A DNA stretch of 20,868 nucleotides from assembly GCA_035315065.1 (NCBI GenBank), contig DATFYM010000174.1:1-20868 (forward strand), in the 5' to 3' direction. The stretch is from DATFYM01 sp035315065 (GTDB taxonomy: Bacteria; Acidobacteriota; Terriglobia; UBA7540). The notes beneath the pieces are model-generated. The model ran no database searches. It saw only the letters and a list, made by a program, of their open reading frames with translations, and had not been told where the DNA came from. This document shows, piece by piece, positions 13,397 through 20,867 of the stretch (positions within the stretch are counted from its first letter, which is position 1; every line of letters begins with the position of its first letter). The position numbers and the translations under genes are program-made.

Positions 13397-14398
13397 ATGG
13401 AAAGAACTCGGGCCTTAGCCCTCTTGCCGGTCACCTTCCTCTGCTTGCTGGCGCAGCCCTCCCGCGCCACGGACAACAAGGCACAAAAGAAGAAGGACGA
13501 CGTCAACGAGATCGGCCATCGCCGGGTGGCGCATCGAAGCATGATTTCCCAGGACGAGGAAATCGCTATCGGCAAGCAATATGCGGACGAGATCGACCAC
13601 TCGGCCAAGATCCTGACGGACTCCGTGATCAACGAGTACGTCAACCGAGTGGCGCAGAACGTCGCTCGCAACTCCGACCTCGCCATTCCCCTGACCGTTA
13701 AGGTGATCGACTCGCCGGAGATTAATGCCTTCACCCTACCTGGCGGGCTCATCTACCTCAACAGCGGCACTATCCTCGCCGCCGACGAAGAGGACCAGAT
13801 CGCCGGCATCCTGGCTCATGAGATCGCGCACGCCGCCGCCCGCCATTGGGCGTCGCAAGTGACCAAGGCCACCATCGCCCGGTACGCGATGCTGCCCATT
13901 CTGTTTATCCCCATGGGCTACGCTGTGTACTCCGGCATTGAGGCAGCGTATATGAACGGGGTGCCGCTCGCCTTCCTGCATTTCAACCGCAGCGCCGAGT
14001 CGGAGGCCGACTACCTCGGCCTCCAGTACATGTACAAGGCAGGATACGATCCGAACTCCTACGTGGGCTTTTTCGGCAAGGTACTAGAGGAAGAGCGGCA
14101 GGTGCCGGGCAGCGTGCCCAAGTTGTTTCTGGATCACCCGCCCGCCGCCGATCGCATCCTGAAGTCGGAGGAGGAGATCAAGGAAATCCTGCCCAAACGG
14201 TCGCAGTACCTGGTGAGCACCTCGGAATTCGACGACGTCAAGGCGCGCATGGAGGTGGTGATCACCCACCGCCAGCGCGGGCAGCCGGGACCCGTGCTGG
14301 AGAGGCGGCAGGCTGGCGACGGGGCGGCCTCCTCGACCAGGTCCAGCGAGGGAAGCGCGGCGGAAGGCGATCCGCCCGTCCTGAAGCGAAAGAACTAA
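13397..14398 (+). CDS. M48 family periplasmic zinc metalloprotease (copy 1)
   Basis: A 333-residue exported protease with a signal peptide (about residues 1-24, ending PSRA). The peptidase M48 domain contains HEIAH (H141, E142, H145) and a third zinc ligand, E203, in ESEADYLGLQYMYKAGYD. H247 in FLDHPPAADRI corresponds to the auto-inhibitory His switch of E. coli BepA. Unlike BepA (487 residues) it has no TPR domain; instead it ends in a polar Ser/Ala-rich tail closing with DPPVLKRKN. The likely role is degradation or quality control of envelope proteins. AGGAG lies nine bases upstream of the ATG. A close paralogue follows 176 bp downstream in the same direction, so co-transcription is possible. 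Confidence 0.9.
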   Translation: MERTRALALLPVTFLCLLAQPSRATDNKAQKKKDDVNEIGHRRVAHRSMISQDEEIAIGKQYADEIDHSAKILTDSVINEYVNRVAQNVARNSDLAIPLTVKVIDSPEINAFTLPGGLIYLNSGTILAADEEDQIAGILAHEIAHAAARHWASQVTKATIARYAMLPILFIPMGYAVYSGIEAAYMNGVPLAFLHFNRSAESEADYLGLQYMYKAGYDPNSYVGFFGKVLEEERQVPGSVPKLFLDHPPAADRILKSEEEIKEILPKRSQYLVSTSEFDDVKARMEVVITHRQRGQPGPVLERRQAGDGAASSTRSSEGSAAEGDPPVLKRKN

Positions 14399-14574
14399 AT
14401 CCTAGACCTGTTCGTCTGAGAGCGGGGCAGCCAAGCTGCGCTGCAATCGACAGTCGACCATTGAGAGTAAAGCGCTCCGAGGCCAAGCCGGAAAAGGGTT
14501 CAGATAACCCGAAGGCACCTGCCAACATCAGAATAAGCGCAGGGCGAAGAAGAGTCTGAGGGAGGTCCGAGGAT

Positions 14575-15570
14575 ATGAGACTGCACAAGCTGAGTCTTCT
14601 TGTAGGACTGATGCTATGGGGCGGGTTGTCGCTCGCGGCGTACGGTCAAAAGAACGACGTCGATGAGATCGGCAATCGCAAGGTGGCTCACAAGAGCATC
14701 ATCTCCCAGGAGAAAGAGATTGCGATGGGCAAGCAGTACTCGGAGCAGATCGACAAGCAGGCCAAGCTGCTCAAGGATCCGGTCGTCAACGAGTACGTGA
14801 ACCGGGTGGCGCAAAATGTGGCTCGCAACTCAGACCTGAAGGTTCCGCTCACGGTGAAAATCATCGACGACCCGACGATCAACGCCTTCGCGCTGCCCGG
14901 CGGGTTCCTTTATGTCAACACCGGGGTAATCAAGGCGGCCGATGAGGAGGACCAACTCGCCGGCGTCATCGCGCACGAAATTTCCCACGTCGCGGCGCGG
15001 CACTGGGCCTCGCAGATGACCAAGGCCACCCTGCTGCAATACGCCACCATCCCGCTGATCTTCATCCCCATGACCTACCCCGTTTACCTCGGTATCAGCG
15101 AGGCGATGAATTTCGGTGTTCCGATGGCGTTTCTGAGGTTCAGCCGCCAAGATGAAGCGGAAGCGGACTACCTGGGCATCCAGTATATGTACAAAGCGGG
15201 GTACGATCCCAACTCCTACGTGGCGTTCTTCGGCAAAGTGATGCAGGAAGAGCGCGGCTCACCGGGCAGCGTTCCTCAGGTCTTCGCTGACCATCCACCC
15301 ACACCGGACCGGATTGTGAAATGCGAGGAGGAGATTAAGGCGATCATCCCCAAGCGGGATCAGTATCTGGTGACGACTTCGGAATTCGGCGATATCAAGA
15401 CGCGAATGGCCAGCGTGATGGCTCAAAACAAGAAGCTGGAAAGGCCCGGACCCACCTTGGAGAAGCGCGACAAGACCGACACCACCAGTCAGACCAGCCA
15501 GGCAGGAAGTAAAGGGTCCACCGACACCGATTCGCCTCCCGTGCTCAAGCGCAAGGATGACCAGCAATAG
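14575..15570 (+). CDS. M48 family periplasmic zinc metalloprotease (copy 2)
   Basis: A 331-residue paralogue of the preceding gene, colinear over nearly its whole length. It has a signal peptide (residues 1-24, ending AAYG), then HEISH (H134, E135, H138), E196 in DEAEADYLGIQYMYKAGYD, and H240 in FADHPPTPDRI. The tail ends DSPPVLKRKDDQQ, the same closing motif as copy 1, so the tail is conserved after duplication while the stretch before it has diverged. GGAGGTCC (14561-14568) precedes the ATG. The 176-bp gap before it holds only a small hairpin, GCAGC-CAA-GCTGC (14427-14439). The stop codon is 12 bp from the convergent DUF507 stop, with no terminator visible between them. Confidence 0.9.
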   Translation: MRLHKLSLLVGLMLWGGLSLAAYGQKNDVDEIGNRKVAHKSIISQEKEIAMGKQYSEQIDKQAKLLKDPVVNEYVNRVAQNVARNSDLKVPLTVKIIDDPTINAFALPGGFLYVNTGVIKAADEEDQLAGVIAHEISHVAARHWASQMTKATLLQYATIPLIFIPMTYPVYLGISEAMNFGVPMAFLRFSRQDEAEADYLGIQYMYKAGYDPNSYVAFFGKVMQEERGSPGSVPQVFADHPPTPDRIVKCEEEIKAIIPKRDQYLVTTSEFGDIKTRMASVMAQNKKLERPGPTLEKRDKTDTTSQTSQAGSKGSTDTDSPPVLKRKDDQQ

Positions 15571-15582
15571 CTTGGCGAGAGG

Positions 15583-15882
15583 TCAGGTGCGGGGCGGCGC
15601 GGCCGATTGGATGCCTAGCTTCCGAAGTTGCTCTTGGTAGTACTTGCGATAGAGGATGTCCCACTCTTCGCCGCCCTCCGGAATGGTCCGCTTTTGAGAC
15701 GTGATGTGAAGCCGCACGGCGGCGTCGATCTTCTCTTCCTCGCGCACAAGATCGTTCAGGATCTTCACGATCTCGAGGCGAATGGTGTTGAGGTCCTCGC
15801 GGTAATCAATTTCGTCGAGGCCTTCAATGGCCGCAATCATGCGGTGCGAAAGTTGAATCACCTTCTCGTGGGATAGCTTCAT
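15583..15882 (-). CDS. DUF507 family protein (copy 1)
   Basis: A 99-residue, highly charged, largely helical protein of the DUF507 family, beginning MKLSHEKVIQLSHRMI and containing REDLNTIRLEIVKILNDLVREEEKID and a conserved EWDILYRKYYQEQL region. The function is unknown; the family occurs in Acidobacteriota, Aquificota and Deltaproteobacteria. No signal peptide or membrane segment is seen. It lies 38 bp downstream of a second DUF507 gene and is probably co-transcribed with it. No strong ribosome binding site is visible before ATG 15882, so translational coupling or structure-dependent initiation is possible. It looks like the more canonical of the two copies. Confidence 0.88.
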   Translation of the reverse strand: MKLSHEKVIQLSHRMIAAIEGLDEIDYREDLNTIRLEIVKILNDLVREEEKIDAAVRLHITSQKRTIPEGGEEWDILYRKYYQEQLRKLGIQSAAPPRT

Positions 15883-15905
15883 AATTCGTCAGGGAATGAA
15901 ATTTT

Positions 15906-15926
15906 CTCTAGCTAAGTTGGCTAGAG
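15906..15926 (-). promoter_or_regulatory. Perfect hairpin between the two DUF507 genes
   Basis: CTCTAGC/GCTAGAG form 7-bp arms with a 7-nt loop, and the stem includes the stop codon of the upstream DUF507 gene. No T-tract follows on the minus strand, so an mRNA-processing or stability element is more likely than a terminator. Confidence 0.45.
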
Positions 15927-16199
15927 CACTACCTTCCGGTCGCGCACGAGTTGCCTCTTGACCTTCTTGAACATCTCCTCGTACTCGGCGCCCGTTTCCT
16001 TCATCTTCGCGTCATTCTGCTCGAGGATCTTGCGAACCTCATCGTCAATACGGTCTTCGATCGTCAGCTCGTCGAGCATGACTTGGGTCATGACTTCGGT
16101 GACGTACTCAGGCTGTTCGTAAACGATCATGTCGGCGGCGGTGAGGCGCTTAAGCGTCTCTTTGGCCATGTAGCTGATGAAGTCTCGCGTTAGTTGCAT
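15921..16199 (-). CDS. DUF507 family protein (copy 2)
   Basis: A 92-residue second DUF507 protein, starting MQLTRDFISYMAKETLKRL and containing VTEVMTQVMLDELTIEDRIDDE, similar in pattern to its neighbour but diverged. It is charged and helical with no export signal. ATG 16199 is chosen over an in-frame ATG at 16235 because the domain begins at 16199 and because the latter lies upstream of the predicted transcription start. It is probably the first gene of a two-gene DUF507 operon. The function is unknown; duplication with divergence suggests the products could pair with each other. Confidence 0.88.
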   Translation of the reverse strand: MQLTRDFISYMAKETLKRLTAADMIVYEQPEYVTEVMTQVMLDELTIEDRIDDEVRKILEQNDAKMKETGAEYEEMFKKVKRQLVRDRKVVL

Positions 16200-16239
16200 A
16201 ATTATTGACCAGCGTTCCTTGACGCCCAACCTCATCTAG

Positions 16240-16267
16240 TGTATAGTCTGGGAGTCGCGGGTGTCAA
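16240..16267 (-). promoter_or_regulatory. Sigma70-like promoter of the DUF507 operon
   Basis: On the minus strand a perfect TTGACA (16267-16262) is followed after 16 bp by TATACA (16245-16240). Transcription would start near 16233, giving a leader of about 34 nt before ATG 16199. Confidence 0.6.
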
Positions 16268-16321
16268 GGATGGCGTGACAAGCGCGCCATCAGCCCGGTG
16301 TGTAGAGCCCGAATAGAAAGT

Positions 16322-16372
16322 GCAGCGCCCAAAGGTTAACGGGCAAAATGGGTAGCCCGAGCGGAGCGCTGC
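16322..16372 (+). other. Nested inverted repeat upstream of tRNA-Val
   Basis: GCAGCGC (16322-16328) pairs with GCGCTGC (16366-16372). Inside, CGGGC (16340-16344) pairs with GCCCG (16355-16359). It ends eight bases before the mature tRNA. It may be part of the tRNA precursor leader or a regulatory structure; no known element is recognised. Confidence 0.35.
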
Positions 16373-16379
16373 GGTTCCG

Positions 16380-16456
16380 GGGCGGTTAGCTCAGTCGGTT
16401 AGAGCGTCTGCCTTACAAGCAGAAGGTCATCCGTTCGAGCCGGATACCGCCCACCA
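16380..16456 (+). tRNA. tRNA-Val (anticodon TAC)
   Basis: A complete cloverleaf of 77 nt including the encoded CCA. The acceptor stem is GGGCGGT/ACCGCCC, the D arm GCTC...GAGC, the anticodon stem TCTGC/GCAGA around loop CTTACAA (anticodon TAC), and the T arm ATCCG-TTCGAGC-CGGAT. The discriminator base is A. All stems pair fully. Confidence 0.97.
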
Positions 16457-16460
16457 GAGA

Positions 16461-16607
16461 GCAGTAGGCGGTAGGCAGAAAGCGGTAGGCAGCAGGCAGA
16501 AAGCAGTAGGCAGTAGGCAGAAAGCAGTAGGCAGTAGGCAGAAAGTAGTAGGCAGAAAGCAATAAGGCCTTGTTGGTCTTTCCGCCTACTGCCTTCTGCC
16601 TACTGAT
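16461..16607. repeat. Heptad repeat, word GCAGTAG, between two tRNA genes
   Basis: Four 21-bp units (16461-16544), each made of three heptads such as GCAGTAG-GCAGTAG-GCAGAAA, are followed by a 14-bp partial unit (16545-16558). The right arm at about 16580-16605 is the reverse complement (minus strand GCAGTAG-GCAGAAG-GCAGTAG), so the RNA can fold into a long hairpin. It occupies nearly the whole spacer between tRNA-Val and tRNA-Asp. No CRISPR-like unique spacers are present. Confidence 0.9.
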
Positions 16608-16615
16608 TTTCAAGT

Positions 16616-16692
16616 GGGGACGTAGTTCAGCTGGTTAGAACGCATGCCTGTCACGCATGAGGTCGCGGGTTCGAGCCCCGTCGTCCCCGCCA
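16616..16692 (+). tRNA. tRNA-Asp (anticodon GTC)
   Basis: A complete 77-nt cloverleaf including the encoded CCA. The acceptor stem is GGGGACG/CGTCCCC, the D arm GTTC...GAAC, the anticodon stem CATGC/GCATG around loop CTGTCAC (anticodon GTC), and the T arm GCGGG-TTCGAGC-CCCGT (with a G-T pair at one end). The discriminator is G, as expected for tRNA-Asp. The following 234 bp up to the fucosidase hold only a 10-bp palindrome, GCAAGCTTGC (16719-16728). Confidence 0.97.
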
Positions 16693-16926
16693 GCTCCTTC
16701 AAGAGGTTGCACATTCTGGCAAGCTTGCTCGGCGCGGGTTTTGTGACGTAACCACCATCAGAGAGACACTTCAAGGTCGCTTCCGGCCTTGCTGGGTAAA
16801 GGGTCTAACGCCTTCCGTTTTTCCTGCATCCGAGCACGGGAATAGCGTGTGAACCCCGCCAAAGGCAATACCAGCACGCCCAAATCAAGTGCTGATCGCG
16901 AGAAGGGGCTTGGAGGAGGAATCCGA

Positions 16927-18462
16927 ATGAAGCGAAGGTCCTTCCTGCTGGCGGCACCTGCAGTGGCGGCGCTCGCCTCGACTTCCTGGGGTTCGGAGTC
17001 TCCGCCCACCCCTTATGGCGCGCTCCCGTCGACCCGCCAACTGCGCTGGCACGAGCTCCAGACCTGCGCCTTCCTCCACTTCACCGTTAACACGTTCACG
17101 GACCGCGAGTGGGGCGAAGGGGACGAAGATCCGAAGGTGTTCAATCCCACAAGTCTCGAACCCAACGCCATTGTGTCGTCGTTAAAGGCGGCGGGCATGA
17201 AGGGCGTGATCCTGACCTGCAAACACCACGACGGTTTCTGCCTGTGGCCGACGACCACCACAGACCATTGCATCCGCAACAGCTCGTGGAGGAACGGCAA
17301 GGGAGACGTGGTACGCGACATCTCGGCGGCGGCGAGACGCCACGGCCTGGCGTTCGGCGTGTATCTCTCACCCTGGGACCGCAACAACGCCGCTTACGGC
17401 AAATCCGAGTACCTGGTGATCTATCGCCGGCAGTTGACGGAGCTGCTGACGCAGTATGGGGCGATCTTCGAGATCTGGTTCGACGGCGCCAATGGCGGCA
17501 CCGGGTACTACGGCGGTGCGCGCGAGAATCGCGTGATCGATCGGTTGACGTATTACGATTGGCCCCAAACGTGGGCGCTGGCCCGTCAATTGCAACCCGG
17601 CGCAGTGATCTTCAGCGACGTGGGACCGGACGTGCGCTGGGTAGGTAATGAAAACGGGGTCGCCGGCGAGACTTGCTGGGAGACCTACGATCCCGTGGGG
17701 GAACACGGCGGTCCGGCGGCGCCGGGCAATATCGACGCCAGGATGTCGATGGTGGGAACACGTGATGGAAAGCAGTGGCTTCCGCCCGAGTGCGACGTAT
17801 CGATCCGGCCAGGATGGTTCTGGCACGAAAATGAAAACGGCAAAGTGAAAACCGCGCGTGACCTCTTGCGCCTTTACTACGGATCGGTTGGACGCGGCGG
17901 CAGTTTTCTCCTCAACGTGCCGCCCGACCGACGCGGCCTCCTGAACGACACCGACATCGCCTCGTTGCGGCAGTTCGGCGAGTTGCGGCGCACGACCTTC
18001 GCGAGGAACCTCGCCGCCGGCGCGCGCGTCGTGGCCTCGAACGTCCGCGGCAGGAGCCGCAGGTATTCTGCCGAGAACCTGCTGGACGGAGATGGTTCCA
18101 CGTACTGGGCGACGGATGATTCGGTTACCACGCCCGAACTGACGCTGGAGTTCCGCCAACCGGTGAGCTTCAACGTGATCCGCCTGCGCGAGAACATTCG
18201 CTTGGGACAACGCGTCGAGTCTTTTGAGGTTGAAGCGCGACGAGCTGGGACATGGCACAGAGTTGCCGAGGCTACCAGCATCGGGAATTGCCGCCTGATT
18301 CGCACCAACGACTTCGTCACCGCGGACAAGGTCCGGTTGCGCATCACCAAATCACCGGAATGCCCAACGCTCTCGGATTTCGGTCTTTTCGCGGAGGAAA
18401 TGGAGCCCGGTAGCAACGCTGAAGAACCCGTGGGCACGGAGAGCGAAAGGGAGTACCGTTAG
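16927..18462 (+). CDS. Tat-exported GH29 alpha-L-fucosidase with F5/8 C-type domain
   Basis: A 511-residue glycosidase that removes terminal alpha-L-fucose. An N-terminal KRRSFLLAA motif and hydrophobic stretch indicate a Tat signal. The GH29 barrel shows the KHHDGFCLW signature (99-107) and the nucleophile D186 in FEIWFDGANGG. The sequence PPECDVSIRPGWFWH (286-300) is typical of subfamily B (alpha-1,3/1,4 specific), with E288 the probable acid/base. A discoidin (F5/8 type C, CBM32-like) carbohydrate-binding domain follows at about 365-490. The start is set by GGAGGAGGA (16912-16920) six bases before ATG 16927; an upstream in-frame ATG at 16849 lacks such a site and would bury the signal. A small inverted repeat, AGTAC-CCAA-GTACT (18461-18474), straddles the stop codon. 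Confidence 0.93.
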   Translation: MKRRSFLLAAPAVAALASTSWGSESPPTPYGALPSTRQLRWHELQTCAFLHFTVNTFTDREWGEGDEDPKVFNPTSLEPNAIVSSLKAAGMKGVILTCKHHDGFCLWPTTTTDHCIRNSSWRNGKGDVVRDISAAARRHGLAFGVYLSPWDRNNAAYGKSEYLVIYRRQLTELLTQYGAIFEIWFDGANGGTGYYGGARENRVIDRLTYYDWPQTWALARQLQPGAVIFSDVGPDVRWVGNENGVAGETCWETYDPVGEHGGPAAPGNIDARMSMVGTRDGKQWLPPECDVSIRPGWFWHENENGKVKTARDLLRLYYGSVGRGGSFLLNVPPDRRGLLNDTDIASLRQFGELRRTTFARNLAAGARVVASNVRGRSRRYSAENLLDGDGSTYWATDDSVTTPELTLEFRQPVSFNVIRLRENIRLGQRVESFEVEARRAGTWHRVAEATSIGNCRLIRTNDFVTADKVRLRITKSPECPTLSDFGLFAEEMEPGSNAEEPVGTESEREYR

Positions 18463-18584
18463 TACCCAAGTACTGATCCTCAGGAGCTATCGACTAGCTG
18501 ATCAACCTCCTCCATACTGGCATCGTCGCGTGCATGAGCCTCAAGTCCATTAACCCGCACGACGACAAAAAAGGAGAAGACACA

Positions 18585-18962
18585 ATGCCCATCGGCACCA
18601 GGATTCGTGAACTACGCGCACAAAAGGCGATGTCCCAAGGGGACATCGAAGAAATCACCGGCCTGCTCCGCTGCTACATTTCGCGGGTGGAGAACGGCCA
18701 TACCATTCCTTCGCTCGAAACTCTGGAGCGATTCGCGGCAGCCCTGGATGTACCGCTGTACCGCTTTTTCTATACGGGCGAGGATCTGCCCTCGACCCCC
18801 AACCTGACGCCTCATCCTACCCTCGAGCAACTGGCAGAGGAAGGGGGCAAGGACGGAGCCAGCGCCCGGTTCGTGCTGAAGCTCAAGAAGTACGCCGACA
18901 AGATCGTCGAGGCGGACCGCGAAGTCCTGCTGGCGATGGCCAAGCGCTTCTCAGCGCGGTAA
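18585..18962 (+). CDS. XRE family helix-turn-helix regulator
   Basis: A 125-residue cytoplasmic DNA-binding protein. The HTH_3 (Cro/C1) domain spans about residues 4-60, with MSQGDIEEITGLLRCYISRV as the helix-turn-helix and PSLETLERFAAALDVPLYRF closing it. The remaining helical, charged tail (DGASARFVLKLKKYADKIV) may mediate oligomerisation. Very similar short XRE proteins with the LLRCYISRVENGHT pattern are common, often in many copies, in Acidobacteriota. AGGAG lies just before ATG 18585, which is preferred over an ATG at 18534. The target genes are unknown; neighbouring GH29 and D-aminoacylase genes are candidates only by position. Confidence 0.9.
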   Translation: MPIGTRIRELRAQKAMSQGDIEEITGLLRCYISRVENGHTIPSLETLERFAAALDVPLYRFFYTGEDLPSTPNLTPHPTLEQLAEEGGKDGASARFVLKLKKYADKIVEADREVLLAMAKRFSAR

Positions 18963-19083
18963 CGCCCGTCTAAGGGGACGCGCGACCACGCCTGCGTCGT
19001 GCGCTGTGGCGAAGGACTCCGTTCCTGCCGGTCGTGATGGCGGCAGGCAGCCATTGAAGGCAATTGGCTCCGCCGCCACCCAC

Positions 19084-19105
19084 GCCCCGGGGATCGATCC
19101 GGGGC
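19084..19105. terminator. GC-rich hairpin between XRE and D-aminoacylase genes
   Basis: GCCCCGG/CCGGGGC form 7-bp arms around the 8-nt loop GGATCGAT, in the gap between two convergent genes. There is no T-run, so it is only a possible, atypical terminator. The rest of the 156-bp gap shows only a smaller stem, CTGCCG/CGGCAG, near 19024-19046. Confidence 0.35.
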
Positions 19106-19118
19106 AGGTCACCTCAGA

Positions 19119-20867
19119 TCACATCTTTCGACCGCGTCCATAGAGGACGCGCCCGGGCTTGGCACTCGTGTGCTGGCGCTGATCGACGACGACCGCACCG
19201 TTGACGATGACGTAGGGGATCCCCTGCGGATACTGCGCCGGGTCCTCGAAGGTCGCCTGGTCGCACACCGTCGCCGGATCGAAGATCGTGATGTCCGCCG
19301 CCATTCCCGGGCGCAAAAAACCGCGATCCGTAAGGCCGGTGATCTGTGCCGAAAGCGAGGTCATTTTGCGGACGGCGTCCGGCAGCTCCAGCACGTGTCT
19401 CTCGCGAACGTACATTCCCAGCACGCGAGGGAAGGTCCCATAGAAGCGCGGGTGGGGCCGGCCCATAAAGGTCATCGACGGGTTGACGGCGGCGCCGTCG
19501 GAGCCGATGCCGACCCATGGTTGCTTCATGGCCAGCTCCACGTCGGCTTCACTCATGCTGAAGTAGATCGCCATGGGCGTGGCGTGCTCGGCAATCAGCA
19601 AGTCGCATAGGGCATCCACCGGATCCTTGCCCATCATTTGCGCCACTTCGTCCATGCGCTTGCCCTCGTACCTCTTGTCCTCGGGCAGCCGGCACGACGC
19701 CAGCATCACTCCGTGCCAGCCCCCGCAGTCTTTGATTTCGTTGTTGTCCCAACCCGGCAGGCCCCGCTCGATGGCCTGGCGGATCTCGGTGCGCGCCGCC
19801 GGATTTCGCAAGCGCGCCACGACTTCGTCCGCCGTGCCCTCCAGGTACCTCGGAGGCAGGCATTGTTCGAGGCTAGTCATGCCGGCTAGGTAAGGATACT
19901 GATCGGCGGTGATGTCCAGGCCGCGGTCCCGCGCCTCCCGGATTACTTGGATCAGTTCCGGCATTCGGCCCCAATTCGCCTGGCCGTTGCTCTTGAAGTG
20001 AAGAATGTGACCGGGCAGGCGCGCCTTCTCCGCGATCTCGATCGCTTCGCGGATGGCCTCCACGCTGTTCGTGCCCTCGCCGCGAATGTGAGTGGTGTAG
20101 AGGCCGCCGTACTTCGTCGCCTCCCCGGCGAGCTCGATCAACTCCGCCGTCGTGGCGAACATATTCGGCGCGTAGATCAGCCCCGAGGCTACTCCGATGG
20201 CCCCGTCGCGCATCGACTGGTCCACCAGTTCCTTCATTCGCCGGAGTTCCCCGGTGGTGGGGACACGATTGACGTTGCCCATCACGTCGAGACGCACCTG
20301 CCCGCTGCCCACATAGGACGCGATGTTCACCGAAATTCCCTGTCGCTCGGCCCGCGCAAAGTACTCGCCCAGCGTCGTCCAGTCGCGCTTCAGGCCGTCT
20401 TTCTGCGTGAGAGGCGCAGTGCCATTGTCAAAGTCGGGAACCGCAGGACCGAGGATGGGGCCGGCGGAAGCAGCTTCGCCCAGGATTTCCGTGGTGACAC
20501 CCTGGCGGACCTTGCTTTGCGCCGTGCCGTCCACCAGAAGGGTGTAGTCGGAGTGGCTGTGGAGGTCGATGAAGCCGGGTGCGACCACCAGTCCGGAAGC
20601 GTCAATCACGCGTTTGGCGCTAACTCCAGGCAGACGGCCGATGTCGGCGATCCTGCCGTCCTTCACCGCCACGGATCCTTCGAACCACGGGCTGCCGCTG
20701 CCGTCGATAACGTGGCCATGAGCGATCAAGAGGTCGTAAGGGGATTGGGAATCCTCTGGTGCCCCGCGGCGAGGCGAAAGGCCGACGCTGGGCTCGGAAT
20801 ACGCCAGCGCAGCGCTCCCCACTATCACCGATTTAAACAGCGACTTGAAAAGGTATCGGCGGTGCAT
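19119..20867 (-). CDS. N-acyl-D-amino-acid deacylase (D-aminoacylase) family
   Basis: A 582-residue amidohydrolase-superfamily enzyme predicted to hydrolyse N-acyl-D-amino acids (or related N-acyl compounds) to free D-amino acids. An N-terminal hydrophobic segment (about residues 10-25, SVIVGSAALAYS) suggests export. Metal motif residues are H103, H105 and D107 (DLHSHSDYT), H260 (TTHIRGEG), H290 (HILHFKSNGQ) and the catalytic D457 (GIGSDGAA). The zinc-bridging cysteine of the Alcaligenes enzyme (GNCG) is not present; the region reads GVTTEILGEAASAG, so E131 may substitute. The C-terminus GMAADITIFDP is typical of the superfamily. The ATG is one base from the window edge, so the true start may lie further upstream and upstream context is unseen. 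Confidence 0.87.
   Translation of the reverse strand: MHRRYLFKSLFKSVIVGSAALAYSEPSVGLSPRRGAPEDSQSPYDLLIAHGHVIDGSGSPWFEGSVAVKDGRIADIGRLPGVSAKRVIDASGLVVAPGFIDLHSHSDYTLLVDGTAQSKVRQGVTTEILGEAASAGPILGPAVPDFDNGTAPLTQKDGLKRDWTTLGEYFARAERQGISVNIASYVGSGQVRLDVMGNVNRVPTTGELRRMKELVDQSMRDGAIGVASGLIYAPNMFATTAELIELAGEATKYGGLYTTHIRGEGTNSVEAIREAIEIAEKARLPGHILHFKSNGQANWGRMPELIQVIREARDRGLDITADQYPYLAGMTSLEQCLPPRYLEGTADEVVARLRNPAARTEIRQAIERGLPGWDNNEIKDCGGWHGVMLASCRLPEDKRYEGKRMDEVAQMMGKDPVDALCDLLIAEHATPMAIYFSMSEADVELAMKQPWVGIGSDGAAVNPSMTFMGRPHPRFYGTFPRVLGMYVRERHVLELPDAVRKMTSLSAQITGLTDRGFLRPGMAADITIFDPATVCDQATFEDPAQYPQGIPYVIVNGAVVVDQRQHTSAKPGRVLYGRGRKM

Noticed and set aside
16461..16558. CRISPR-like array of 21-bp repeats
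   Set aside because: Units are directly adjacent with no unique spacers, each is built of three 7-bp words, and no cas genes are nearby; it is a heptad tandem repeat.
18461..18474. Intrinsic terminator after the fucosidase
   Set aside because: The 5-bp stem overlaps the stop codon, is weak, and has no T-tract.
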